From Methanobrevibacter smithii ATCC 35061 (lineage in GTDB: Archaea; Methanobacteriota; Methanobacteria; Methanobacteriales; Methanobacteriaceae), in the NCBI RefSeq assembly GCF_000016525.1, contig NC_009515.1, forward strand, positions 1,762,501 to 1,826,500: a stretch of 64,000 bases of DNA, written 5' to 3'. The notes beneath the pieces are model-generated. The model had not been told where the DNA came from and ran no database searches. It saw only the letters and a program-made list of their open reading frames with translations. Made by a program: the position numbers and the translations under genes. Each line of letters opens with the position of its first letter. Position 1 is the stretch's first letter. Shown here piece by piece: positions 1-9,315 of the stretch.

Positions 1-3000
1 TAAAGCTACTCTAAATGCATTGTCTAATAAGGAAACCTGGGTACTGTATAAATCCCTAAAGTTACCGCTTGTAATGACAACAATATCTATTCTTTTTTTA
101 GCCCATCCCTCAGGTCTGACCAAATCTTTTAACCCGACAAATTTTGGCATTATTTTAGTTTTGGTACCGACACTGTCACCATCTTCAGTTTTACCTCCGG
201 CACTTGGAGATGAAGTATAAACAGGTTGCATACCTAACAGATATAATACTACTGAAATCAATGCACCGTTATCTCTTGCTGTTTCAACACACCAAATTCC
301 CATTGCAATTTTTTGTGTTTTTTCATTAAGAGATGACAGTGTAAGCAATGTCAGTGTTTTGGCATAGTTATATGCTTCTTCTGTTGGCAGTTCCTGTGAT
401 TGATCATGGAAGAAATTCCCACCAGTTGGAAGTGAATTAATATTAATTACATCTCCATCAGATACAACAGGGATATATTTACCATTTAATCCATTAATAA
501 ATGATGTTAATTCATTGTTTATGGAAGCATAGATTAAAGAAATATAATACCTTGCATAATTCATTGCAGCAATTAAACTAGGGTTGTCTGAACCTAAAAC
601 ATTAGCTACTGTAGTACTGTTTGAGAATATTAATGCGGCTACTATTTGTTCACTTGTGTTTAATACTTTATCTCTTTCTAAGGCATTTAATTCAGAATAT
701 TTTTTAGAAAAGAGGTATTTTGCAACTTCATCAAATATTGTTGTGGTTATTCCATCATATGTAAACTCCTGGGACAGTGCAGCAACTACGCTACGACTGA
801 TGTCAGTTACTGTCCAATTTTGACCAATAGCATGCAAACCTAGTGGGTAAAGGGTATTTTGAACTTCAAATAAAAATTTATCTGCAGCTTTAACCACTTC
901 ATTTAAATTTAATTTTTCAAATTCCTCCTGAGTTAATCCCATAGATTGAATATAATTATTTTTTTCAATTAATAACTTAATGTTGGAAGCTATTGTATCT
1001 TTTTGAGTTTTATCGGTAGTATTTTCATATTTATTTATTAAATTAGCTATTGCAGTTAGGTTGCCGTAGAGACTGGTATAAGCTAAAGGTGAGGTTAAAT
1101 GAGTAATCATAACTGCAAATCCTCTTCTTTTTGCTTCTAATCCTTCTCCTAATCCGTCAGAAATATAGAAATATATCTGTGGAACGTCACCAACTACAAT
1201 TGATCCATAGTCAGTTGTTGACAGTAAAACTTCTTTTCCAGGTAACCATTCATGTGTTGCATGTCTTCCAATAAAAACCATAGCTGAGGAATATTCTTTT
1301 TGCATATAATAATATGCAGCCAGATACTGGTGTGTAGGTGCTACTGCAGAACTATGATATAGTAAATCTGATTTAGCTTCCCATCCTCTTTGAGGTTCTG
1401 GAGCTATGAATATGTTACCGAATTTTAAACCGGGAATTACAAAGTATGCTACTCCATTTTTTGTAACTGTCATAATGTTTCCAGGAGCTTTTCCCCATCC
1501 GTTTAATCCAGGAATATTCAATGCTTTCCATTGGGATTTAAGAGATAAATATTCCTGATAATCGCTATCATTTCCGCTTTGTAAGTATTTGTTTAAAGCT
1601 GCAACGATTTTATCTAGAAGCATGACTCCACTTTCAGTATAATTTTCAGGCAATAATGATTTGACGCCATTATACCAATCACTAATTATATCTTTCATTG
1701 GTGAGGTATAATTAATAGCTATTGCATTTCTAGCTAACTGACCAATATATGCAACAGGACCTTCAATAACTTGAACTTTAGAAATTGGTTCCAAACTATT
1801 AAACCAGTTTTCATATTCTGCAACTGGCAATAATACGATATTTGGCTGATTGGATAATTTTTCCAATTCTCCAGGAGCCCAGGTTGCTACATTAATACCG
1901 CTTTTAATCATCATGTCTTCAAGTTCCTTAACAGTTGTTGGGAGTTTTCCCACATTATATCCCTGTGATTTAAGTTCATATAATAGATTATAAACACTTG
2001 TAATTGAATCTAAATAACTTGATCCGATATTTTGTTTTCCTGGAGGATAGTTGAAGTAAACTAAAGAAATCTTTTTGTCACTGTTAACTGTATATTGTAA
2101 ATTTATCCAGGAAACAATTCTTTTAGTAAACAAATCAATATTTTTTTCATGAGCTTTAAAACCGCTTAACTGAGCTCCGGTTTTTGAAGAAATTTCATGG
2201 GTAACTCCTCCAACAAATGTAGCTTCAATAATACCCTGTGCTTCACCAATTGCTACATGCCACCATTTATCACTACGATTTCCAGGAAGTCCTGTAGCAC
2301 TTAATTCCCATTCTTCATTGCTGACATAATCAGAATGGACCGCACGAAATACTGGAACTCCAGCAGTTTCAAAGTACTTTGTTGTATTATCAAATAAATT
2401 TCCTCCAATACCATATGCCGGCATTGAAATTATTGCATTGACATTATTTGTATATTTCAACGGATTATTTAAATAGGCTTCATAACTTGGAGCATTGGTA
2501 AAGTATTTTACCATTACTTTTAACTGGTTTTCAGACCCGCCAGCTGCTACAACGGGAATAACATTACATCCTTTAGCTTCTAATGATTTGATTAATGCAT
2601 AGTATGGCTGTAATTGACCGTTGCTTACATACATATTACTTTCAAGTAAACCCACAGTATATGGTCTTGAGGAATCAAAATATTTCTTTTTATATTCTTC
2701 AAGTGTCATGTACTGTTCTCTAAATATTCCGTATTCATAGGTTTTACTAAAACGCGGATCGGAATATTTGCATTCGTATCCGGTAATATTTAAAGCCCAC
2801 AATATTTCATTTATTTGATTTTCTTTGTTATTGTAATTTTTATATAACACTGCTTTGTTAAATTCTGCATTAACTAATTTTCCATCTCCATTTGTAATAT
2901 ATTCATAATATATATCGTAATTTTGCCCTCTTTTAGTCATTGAAAAGTAATTGTTTAAAAATTCTTCAGTATATATGCTTTTATCTGAAAATATTTTTTC

Positions 3001-3594
3001 ATGATTTATTGTTGAATTTCTAACCAAGTGTAAATTCTTTGCTTGAGAGCTACTGGATGTTTCTAAAAATAAAAACAGTTCTTTATTTGATAGATTTGGA
3101 TATTTTAGTAGTAAATTAGTAAATACTGAATCAGCATCAGAAGTTAACCAGTTAATAATAACAATATCGCTAGTTTCAACAAGATTGTATAATTCATTTT
3201 CATTCATTTTACAAACTTGATTACAGCTTCTAACCTGTATATCTACATCTTTGTATGTGTTTAAGACATCACAGGCAGCATCATTTAATATGTTTGTCCC
3301 AGGATTATCGCTTATTAGCAATGCCTTTTTAGGAAGGTTATTTTCTTTAATTACATTACTATAAGATATTTTATAAGATGGGAAGCTGCATTCCTGAGAA
3401 TTATTTTCACAGATACTGTTTTCTTCCAAGTTGATTTCTATGTTATCAGCAGTTGTTTCAGTTATATTTTGAATTTCAGAGTTTGTTGCATTTTCCTGTG
3501 CAAATATTGCCGTTGGACTTAATGATATAATTATTGCTAATATTATTATAAATGGTATTATAGGTGAAAAATTTTTTTTATTACCTAAATTCAT
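1..3594 (-). CDS. Secreted CobN-like chelatase large-subunit homologue (3' end cut by window edge)
   Basis: The minus strand is open from ATG 3594 to the window edge, giving 1198 codons and no stop. A strong AGGAGGT site lies just upstream (plus strand 3598-3604). The first about 29 residues form a signal peptide (Lys-rich start, then a hydrophobic stretch ending PTAIFA). The rest matches the CobN/BchH/ChlH family, seen in the segments FIGRHATHEWLPGKE (plus strand about 1230-1275) and LPTGGNFFHDQ (about 405-440). CobN is classically the cytoplasmic large subunit of aerobic cobaltochelatase. An exported copy in an anaerobic methanogen, with no CobS/CobT seen nearby, argues for metal or corrinoid capture at the cell surface rather than chelation in biosynthesis; that role is inference. 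It is divergent from the DUF3344/DUF2162/ExbB/DUF2149 genes and shares their operator-rich intergenic region. Family confidence is high; function is unknown. Confidence 0.88.
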   Translation of the reverse strand, partial: MNLGNKKNFSPIIPFIIILAIIISLSPTAIFAQENATNSEIQNITETTADNIEINLEENSICENNSQECSFPSYKISYSNVIKENNLPKKALLISDNPGTNILNDAACDVLNTYKDVDIQVRSCNQVCKMNENELYNLVETSDIVIINWLTSDADSVFTNLLLKYPNLSNKELFLFLETSSSSQAKNLHLVRNSTINHEKIFSDKSIYTEEFLNNYFSMTKRGQNYDIYYEYITNGDGKLVNAEFNKAVLYKNYNNKENQINEILWALNITGYECKYSDPRFSKTYEYGIFREQYMTLEEYKKKYFDSSRPYTVGLLESNMYVSNGQLQPYYALIKSLEAKGCNVIPVVAAGGSENQLKVMVKYFTNAPSYEAYLNNPLKYTNNVNAIISMPAYGIGGNLFDNTTKYFETAGVPVFRAVHSDYVSNEEWELSATGLPGNRSDKWWHVAIGEAQGIIEATFVGGVTHEISSKTGAQLSGFKAHEKNIDLFTKRIVSWINLQYTVNSDKKISLVYFNYPPGKQNIGSSYLDSITSVYNLLYELKSQGYNVGKLPTTVKELEDMMIKSGINVATWAPGELEKLSNQPNIVLLPVAEYENWFNSLEPISKVQVIEGPVAYIGQLARNAIAINYTSPMKDIISDWYNGVKSLLPENYTESGVMLLDKIVAALNKYLQSGNDSDYQEYLSLKSQWKALNIPGLNGWGKAPGNIMTVTKNGVAYFVIPGLKFGNIFIAPEPQRGWEAKSDLLYHSSAVAPTHQYLAAYYYMQKEYSSAMVFIGRHATHEWLPGKEVLLSTTDYGSIVVGDVPQIYFYISDGLGEGLEAKRRGFAVMITHLTSPLAYTSLYGNLTAIANLINKYENTTDKTQKDTIASNIKLLIEKNNYIQSMGLTQEEFEKLNLNEVVKAADKFLFEVQNTLYPLGLHAIGQNWTVTDISRSVVAALSQEFTYDGITTTIFDEVAKYLFSKKYSELNALERDKVLNTSEQIVAALIFSNSTTVANVLGSDNPSLIAAMNYARYYISLIYASINNELTSFINGLNGKYIPVVSDGDVININSLPTGGNFFHDQSQELPTEEAYNYAKTLTLLTLSSLNEKTQKIAMGIWCVETARDNGALISVVLYLLGMQPVYTSSPSAGGKTEDGDSVGTKTKIMPKFVGLKDLVRPEGWAKKRIDIVVITSGNFRDLYSTQVSLLDNAFRVAL

Positions 3595-3940
3595 ATATTA
3601 CCTCCTATTGAAACATAATCAGCTTATTTGTTTAAATCACCATATTTCTATTCTTTTTTAATAAAAAATAAAAATTTTAAAAGTTCTGTTTCAATATTTA
3701 TTTTTATTGATTTAAAATTTAATAAATTTAACTATATTAGTATTACTTCTCTGATAAAAAAATAGATTTAAGTAATACTTTTATTTTAGCTAAATTTTAA
3801 GTATTACTTTTTTTGAAATTATTAATTTATAAGTAATACTTTAAATACCTATTTATATTACATTTTTTATAATAAAGTTCATTAAACAATTTTTTTCATT
3901 GTTTAATAAATTGAATCCTTATAAAAGAGGTTATAGAAAG
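3595..3940. promoter_or_regulatory. Divergent promoter region with four phased GTATTAC/GTAATAC operator sites
   Basis: This 346-bp AT-rich spacer separates the CobN-like gene from the DUF3344 gene. It holds GTATTAC at 3740-3746 and 3801-3807, and its reverse complement GTAATAC at 3772-3778 and 3833-3839. Both GTATTAC/GTAATAC pairs have a 25-nt spacer, and successive sites start 32, 29 and 32 nt apart, about three helical turns. Each site is embedded in AAGTATTACTT or AAGTAATACTT. This looks like a cooperative operator array for a metal- or corrinoid-responsive repressor such as a NikR-type protein (inference). A TATA-like ATTTATATTA at about 3850 would serve the rightward gene. Confidence 0.65.
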
Positions 3941-6900
3941 ATGAATGTTAAAAACAAATTTTTTTTTATATTGGTTGCATTGATTGTTGGTTTGTTAACA
4001 ATTAATGGTGCATTTGCAGAAACAGCTGATTCAATGCCTGAAATTGATCAGGGTACTGTTTCAGGTGATGCAGAATTAATAAGCACAAACCCTTGGAGTA
4101 CCACAGGAAGTCTTGAATATACAATTCCTGATGGTGTGCAGGAAATTACTTCTGCTAAGGTAATTGTAAATATCTATTCAGGTAGTGGAAATTCGGAAAC
4201 CTATGCTTTACACTCAAATACTACATTAAACACAGCAGGAAATAGTAAGGTATTGGGATATGAAAATTTAACTTATGTTGGTAATCAGGCTGGTGATCCG
4301 AATGTGTATGTGATTAATAATCATACTACAAAACAGTATTCTGATTATCAAATGGTTTATGATGTTTTAGGTGATTTAAAATATTTAGGTCCTAATTCAA
4401 AAATTAAAATAGATGTATCTAGCACTCCATTTGAAGGTAAAGCTTTTGATGGACGAATAAAAATGATTGGATTATTTATTGCATATAATGACGGGGACAG
4501 CGATAGTATCACATATTGGTTAAATGTAGGAATGTCATGGACTCAGGGCACTGTAAGCAATTTAATTTATACAAAAAATTACACTGGTGACATAGGGGAA
4601 GTTAACTTTGAAGCAATAATGTTGTCTAGCAATAACGGAGCATATAAGTTTAATGATAATCAACTGTTTATTCCAGAAGACACTATTGTGAAAGATTATT
4701 ATATATATAATAAATGGGATGTTACAGATTATTTCCAAAAAGGTGATAATAGTGATTTTACATATTCTGCATTATCTCAGGGATATGGTTCTATTAAATC
4801 AAGTGTTCAATTACTTAAAGTGATTAACAGAGAATCTCCTGTGGTTACTACTAATATTGCTTCAGAATATAAAAATTCTATTTATGCTGGTGTTACTAAT
4901 AATTTAACTATTACAGTTAACAGCATTAACAAGGATTTAACTAATGTAACTGTTTATGTTTATGATAATGGCCGTGTTGTTGGTTCTTATTTGGTTGATT
5001 TTGTAAAAGCTAATTCTTCCAAATCAGTAAATATAATAGATTCTTTTATTAGACCAATTGATGAAAATACTGTTTTAGGAAACAATAATACCAATGTTGT
5101 TTACAGAGTTATTGTTGAAGATAAAAACGGTATTTTAAATGACACCAACAGCAGTAATTTTATGGTGGTTTATAACGGTAATTTAGGAAAAGATTTGGCA
5201 TATCCTGCCATGAATGCTACAATTACACGTGTTTATGATATTACTGGTGATGTAATTATTTTAAATAAAGATGATTCATCATATTTAGGATCCAAAAGTA
5301 CAAATGGAAGCGACACATGGAATATTGATTTTAAAGGGGAGTTAAAAGAAGGATTGTTATATGTTTCATATAATTGGAATAAGCAAGCTGATGTAAGTGA
5401 TTGGATAGTTACTTTCAATAATAAAATCATTACACCAATTGCCCATTACCGTGACCAGTCTAATTTAGGAGCATACGGCAAACACGGCTACGGACTTGCA
5501 GTTTATAATGTTACAGATTTAATCAATAAAGGATTAAATACTTTTACTTTAAATAAAACAAGTGGTTTAACTGCTGTTTATCCAAGTTCTTTATTACTTT
5601 TAACTAATAATGAAAATGGTGCTAGTAAAACTGTTTATATGAGTGAAGGTGCAGATTTACTTTCTAAAACAAATAATAAAAATTTGGATGTCGGAGCTTA
5701 TACTAAATTTAACATTGACTCCACTTCAATGATTAACTCCACATTATATGTTTTTGCAGCAGGCGGACAAAAAAATGAAGGAAACATTGTTTTTAATGGT
5801 GAAATAAAAAGTGATGTATGGAATAAGACTTCAAATTCAATTGATTATTATACTTTCAACACCGATGGTTTAACTAAAGACAATAACACTGTATTTTTCC
5901 AGTCTACAGGTTCAACTATTCTTGCATTACATCAGATACTTGTTGTAGAACGTGAAAACATACAGTTAGCAGTTGAAGATCTTGAAAAATATTATGGCGG
6001 ATCAGAAAGACTTAATGCTACTTTAAAAGATGGTGCTGGAAATCCGATAGCTAATAAAACCATTACATTTACTGTAAATGGTAAAAAATACAATAAAACA
6101 ACTGATTCCAATGGATTTGCATCATTGGCAATTGGCCTAATGCCTGGAACATATGATGTAACAACAATGTACGGCAATATGTCTGTTTATTCAAAAGTTG
6201 TTGTTAAAACCACTATTGAAGGTAAAGACCTTGTTAAAATGTATAAAAATGAAACTCAATTCTTTGCAACTTTCTTAGGTACTGATGGCAAACCGTTATC
6301 TAACATTGATGTAACATTTAACATTAATGGTGTATTTTACACACGTCAAACAAATGAAAATGGTGTAGCTAGGTTAAATATTAATTTAAGACCTGATGTG
6401 TATATTTTAACTGCTATTAATTCAGTTACTGGTGAAAGTAAAGGATTTAATATAACTGTTAAATCTTTAATTGAGTCAAATGATTTAACCAAGTACTACA
6501 GAAATGATTCTAATTTTGAAGTAAAAATTTACAATAAAGACGGAACTCTTGCAATAAACAAAGAGGTTACATTTAATATTAATGGTGTATTCTATCAAAA
6601 AACCACAGACAGCAATGGTATAGCCAGGTTAGGCATTGCTTTAAGACCTGGAAATTATATAATCACCACTATCGTTGACGGTCTGGATATAGGTAATAAT
6701 ATAAATGTATTGCCGACTTTAGTAACAAGTGATCTTTCCATGAAATATCTTGACGGCAGCAACTTTACTGTGCAGACATTAGACGGTCGGGGCAATCCGT
6801 TAGCTAAGCAAAATATATCATTTAATATAAATGGTAGATTCTATTACAGAGTAACTGATGATGAAGGTATGGCGTCATTGAATATAAGATTAATGCCTGG

Positions 6901-6964
6901 AGAATATATCATTACTTCATATTGGAATGATTTCGAAGTTGGAAATACAGTAAAAGTAGATTAA
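3941..6964 (+). CDS. Exported DUF3344-type surface protein with four C-terminal Ig-like repeats
   Basis: ATG 3941 is chosen because GAGG (3927-3930) lies 10 nt upstream and the protein then starts with a clean signal peptide (Lys-rich start, hydrophobic core, cleavage after GAFA near residue 26). A start at 3899 would add 14 unlikely residues. The 1007-residue product has an N-terminal region resembling DUF3344 methanogen surface proteins (for example STNPWSTTGSLEYTIPDG), a middle region, and from about residue 677 four tandem repeats of about 83 residues. Each repeat has a core like GNPLAxxxxxFNINGxFYxxTT followed by GxASLxIxLxPGxYIIT, as in bacterial Ig-like or collagen-binding B-type domains. 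The same C-terminal module ends the protease protein at 21489-25850. It is the first gene of a likely DUF3344-DUF2162-ExbB-DUF2149 unit. A role in surface binding or uptake is inferred. Confidence 0.82.
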   Translation: MNVKNKFFFILVALIVGLLTINGAFAETADSMPEIDQGTVSGDAELISTNPWSTTGSLEYTIPDGVQEITSAKVIVNIYSGSGNSETYALHSNTTLNTAGNSKVLGYENLTYVGNQAGDPNVYVINNHTTKQYSDYQMVYDVLGDLKYLGPNSKIKIDVSSTPFEGKAFDGRIKMIGLFIAYNDGDSDSITYWLNVGMSWTQGTVSNLIYTKNYTGDIGEVNFEAIMLSSNNGAYKFNDNQLFIPEDTIVKDYYIYNKWDVTDYFQKGDNSDFTYSALSQGYGSIKSSVQLLKVINRESPVVTTNIASEYKNSIYAGVTNNLTITVNSINKDLTNVTVYVYDNGRVVGSYLVDFVKANSSKSVNIIDSFIRPIDENTVLGNNNTNVVYRVIVEDKNGILNDTNSSNFMVVYNGNLGKDLAYPAMNATITRVYDITGDVIILNKDDSSYLGSKSTNGSDTWNIDFKGELKEGLLYVSYNWNKQADVSDWIVTFNNKIITPIAHYRDQSNLGAYGKHGYGLAVYNVTDLINKGLNTFTLNKTSGLTAVYPSSLLLLTNNENGASKTVYMSEGADLLSKTNNKNLDVGAYTKFNIDSTSMINSTLYVFAAGGQKNEGNIVFNGEIKSDVWNKTSNSIDYYTFNTDGLTKDNNTVFFQSTGSTILALHQILVVERENIQLAVEDLEKYYGGSERLNATLKDGAGNPIANKTITFTVNGKKYNKTTDSNGFASLAIGLMPGTYDVTTMYGNMSVYSKVVVKTTIEGKDLVKMYKNETQFFATFLGTDGKPLSNIDVTFNINGVFYTRQTNENGVARLNINLRPDVYILTAINSVTGESKGFNITVKSLIESNDLTKYYRNDSNFEVKIYNKDGTLAINKEVTFNINGVFYQKTTDSNGIARLGIALRPGNYIITTIVDGLDIGNNINVLPTLVTSDLSMKYLDGSNFTVQTLDGRGNPLAKQNISFNINGRFYYRVTDDEGMASLNIRLMPGEYIITSYWNDFEVGNTVKVD

Positions 6965-6971
6965 AATTTAA

Positions 6972-7001
6972 AAGAGAATTTTACAATTCTCTTATTTTTT
7001 T
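6972..7001 (+). terminator. Hairpin plus T-run after the DUF3344 gene
   Basis: AAGAGAATT (6972-6980) pairs perfectly with AATTCTCTT (6985-6993) across a 4-nt loop and is followed by seven Ts. It begins 8 nt after the stop codon, so transcription of the surface protein may be partly separated from the downstream DUF2162 gene. Confidence 0.65.
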
Positions 7002-7080
7002 AAAATAAATTTTATATAGTTTAAAGTAGAAATGGTAAATACGTAATTAATGTATTATTGATTATATTGAGGAAATAAAT

Positions 7081-7791
7081 ATGGATATGATGAGTGTAAT
7101 GTGGCAATTTGGTGTACTGGCTGCCGTAATCATATTTGGAATAAAAATTGGTTTGGCGTCTGGTCTTGCTAACTTGTCAAAAAAATTATTTGCATGTATC
7201 TGTGTCGGTTATGGCGGTGGTGTTTTATTATGTACATATGTTGCATCATTCTTTGCTGAACAGATTACTGAAGCTATTTATAGTTATAATACTGTTTTTT
7301 ATATAATTATGGCATCTATCATGATTATCGCGGGATTGTTTACTATAAGAGAATGGAAAGTTCATGATAAAAATACAACTACTGCTACCTGTTTAGCGGT
7401 TGTTGCTCCTTGTCCATGTTGTTTTGGAGCGATTATTGCTTCTGTTTTAATTGTAGCACCTACTGTAGGTTTTTCATTTATGGGTTTAAGTAAATATGTT
7501 GCAGCAGCATTGTTAGTTGTTATGATTGTAACCTATTTTGTATCCAATACTATCATTAAATTTATAGATAAGCCTTATCCTATTGTATTGGGAAATTTCA
7601 TGTTATTTTTAGGTGCTTATTTCTTGCTGTCAGCTATTGTAATACCAAGTATTGCCCAAGCAATGCAGGGGCAATTTGGCGGAGTAACTATGATTGATTC
7701 TCAATCTTTAATTTTAATTTTAGTTGCTTTAGTTGCTTTAGTGATTGTAGGTGTAGTTTTATATAAAAGAAGTGATAATTTATTAAAATAA
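7081..7791 (+). CDS. DUF2162 family predicted membrane transporter
   Basis: This is a 236-residue polytopic membrane protein with about seven hydrophobic segments and short loops. It carries the Cys-rich CPCCFG motif (about residues 110-120) typical of the DUF2162 'predicted transporter' family in methanogens. It starts 6 nt after GAGGAA. The downstream MotA/ExbB-like and DUF2149 genes are closely spaced (19 and 5 nt), so the three likely form one operon. Its proximity to the CobN-like protein and operator array suggests a role in metal or corrinoid handling. The paired cysteines could bind a metal, but this has not been shown. No substrate can be assigned from sequence alone. Confidence 0.8.
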   Translation: MDMMSVMWQFGVLAAVIIFGIKIGLASGLANLSKKLFACICVGYGGGVLLCTYVASFFAEQITEAIYSYNTVFYIIMASIMIIAGLFTIREWKVHDKNTTTATCLAVVAPCPCCFGAIIASVLIVAPTVGFSFMGLSKYVAAALLVVMIVTYFVSNTIIKFIDKPYPIVLGNFMLFLGAYFLLSAIVIPSIAQAMQGQFGGVTMIDSQSLILILVALVALVIVGVVLYKRSDNLLK

Positions 7792-7809
7792 ATATTTAGG
7801 TGATATTAA

Positions 7810-8454
7810 ATGAGTTCAATACCTGGTACAGAATATTTAAGCGGAGCTTTAAATGTTATATCTCAAAGTTTAACAATTCCTGTAATGGTTTTATTATTAA
7901 TAATTGCTGTTGTTTCTGTTATTGCTTTAGGTGGATTCATATCTGAATACACATCAATGAAAAAAGTAGGTGTCGGAAAGATAAGGGATTTAATATTTAA
8001 AATTAATACAGCAGCTTCTGTTGATGATTTGATGAATGTTATATCTGGTTCCGATATTCCAAAATCTCAAAAGAAAGTTTTAACTGAGATTGCAAAATCA
8101 GAAGCACTAGATAGTGATTCTAGAGAAGCTTTAGCTCGTAAATTAGTAGAACATGAAGAAGAAAAAATTGATAAAAGTTTAAGAAATACAGATATTATTA
8201 CCCGTGTCGGACCAACATTAGGATTAATGGGTACTTTAATTCCATTAGGTCCGGGTCTTGCAGCATTAGGTGCTGGAGATGTAAATACCCTTGCAGATGC
8301 ATTAACTATTGCATTCGATACTACTGTTGTGGGTATCGGTTCCGGTGCTTTATGTTATTTTATTTCTAAAATTAGAAGAGGTTGGTATGACCAATATCTT
8401 TCTGATTTAGATGCGTTATCTGATGCAGTTCTTTTTTTCATGAATAAACAGTGA
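7810..8454 (+). CDS. MotA/TolQ/ExbB-family proton channel protein
   Basis: This 214-residue protein has an N-terminal transmembrane helix (about residues 22-45), a cytoplasmic helical domain (about 55-130) and the two-helix ExbB/TolQ channel core. The core begins with RVGPTLGLMGTLIPLGPGL and continues through the ALTIAFDTTVVGIGSG segment. ExbB and TolQ homologues turn proton-motive force into mechanical work with an ExbD/TolR-type partner. Here the partner is most likely the DUF2149 product encoded 5 nt downstream. GGTGAT stands 7 nt before the ATG. Archaea have no outer membrane, so the energised process would act across the cell membrane and pseudomurein wall; that is inference. Confidence 0.88.
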   Translation: MSSIPGTEYLSGALNVISQSLTIPVMVLLLIIAVVSVIALGGFISEYTSMKKVGVGKIRDLIFKINTAASVDDLMNVISGSDIPKSQKKVLTEIAKSEALDSDSREALARKLVEHEEEKIDKSLRNTDIITRVGPTLGLMGTLIPLGPGLAALGAGDVNTLADALTIAFDTTVVGIGSGALCYFISKIRRGWYDQYLSDLDALSDAVLFFMNKQ

Positions 8455-8458
8455 TTTT

Positions 8459-8797
8459 ATGGTTAGAAGAAAACAAAGAAGGAGAAAATCTTCTGATGAT
8501 GACATAGATCCTATGGCAGGTACAACAAACCTTGTTGATGCAATGCTGGTTCTTGCATTAGGTTTTTTAATATTTGTTGTAATTAGTTGGAATATGCAAA
8601 GCGTTATTTTTTCCGACATGAGCCAAGATCAAAAGCAGGCAGTTATGGAATCTATGAAACAGGTTTCAGAAGTTACACAAGGTCAAGAATTAAATGATAC
8701 TCCAGACACATCTCAAAGTTCTGGACAAGGTTTCACTGAGCTGGGAAAAGTTTATAAAGATCCATCGTCAGGGAAGCTGATTATGGTAGAGGGCTAA
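8459..8797 (+). CDS. DUF2149 protein, ExbD/TolR-like partner
   Basis: This is a 112-residue protein with a basic start (VRRKQRRRK), the motif DPMAGTTNLVDAMLVLALG leading into one transmembrane helix (about residues 28-47), and an outside domain ending in LGKVYKDPSSGKLIMVEG. The layout and the Asp at the head of the helix match DUF2149 and resemble ExbD/TolR, in which a membrane Asp carries protons. It starts 5 nt after the ExbB-like stop codon. I read it as the stator partner of that protein. The tail motif G-x-V-Y-x-D-P-x-S-G-K is characteristic of DUF2149, which gives good family confidence, although no function is established. Confidence 0.85.
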   Translation: MVRRKQRRRKSSDDDIDPMAGTTNLVDAMLVLALGFLIFVVISWNMQSVIFSDMSQDQKQAVMESMKQVSEVTQGQELNDTPDTSQSSGQGFTELGKVYKDPSSGKLIMVEG

Positions 8798-8965
8798 TCC
8801 TTCTACATTTAACTTCTTTTTTTTAAAATTTTAATTTATCAGTATTTCTTTAACATTTTTACATAAAAATTAAGCAATATTTTCTTCTTATTCTGTCAGT
8901 AGCATAAACATAATAAATTATAAATACTCAATCAATTAAATAAAATAAGATAAGGTGATTAAGTA

Positions 8966-9280
8966 ATGGAATTTTGTCCTGAATGTGGAGCTATATTACT
9001 TCCTATGAATAAAAAATTAAAATGCAAGTGCGGATATGAAAGATCTTTATCTGATGAAGTTAAAGACCAGTATGAAGTTAAGGGAGAAACAAATCCTAAA
9101 GCAGAAGTAATAGTTACTGATAATAAGAATGTAGCATTGCCTACTACAACAATTACATGTTATAAATGTGGCGGAACTAAAGGTTACTGGTGGACAGTAC
9201 AAACAAGGTCTGCAGATGAAGCTCCAACAAATTTTATCAGATGTGCAAAATGTGGAAACACATGGCGGTCATCTAACTAA
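8966..9280 (+). CDS. tfs: Transcription factor S (TFIIS/RPB9-like cleavage factor)
   Basis: This is a 104-residue archaeal TFS. The N-terminal zinc ribbon uses Cys4, Cys7, Cys20 and Cys22 (CPEC...CKC). The C-terminal TFIIS zinc ribbon uses CYKCGG and CAKCGN and carries the QTRSADEAPT loop, whose acidic Asp-Glu pair reaches into the RNA polymerase active site and stimulates cleavage of backtracked RNA. Length and motifs are canonical. GGTGATT lies 7 nt upstream of the ATG. It is a single gene, with about 170 nt of upstream spacer holding its promoter. Confidence 0.96.
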   Translation: MEFCPECGAILLPMNKKLKCKCGYERSLSDEVKDQYEVKGETNPKAEVIVTDNKNVALPTTTITCYKCGGTKGYWWTVQTRSADEAPTNFIRCAKCGNTWRSSN

Positions 9281-9315
9281 TTTTTTAAATATTATTAGGT
9301 ATAAAGTATTATACT

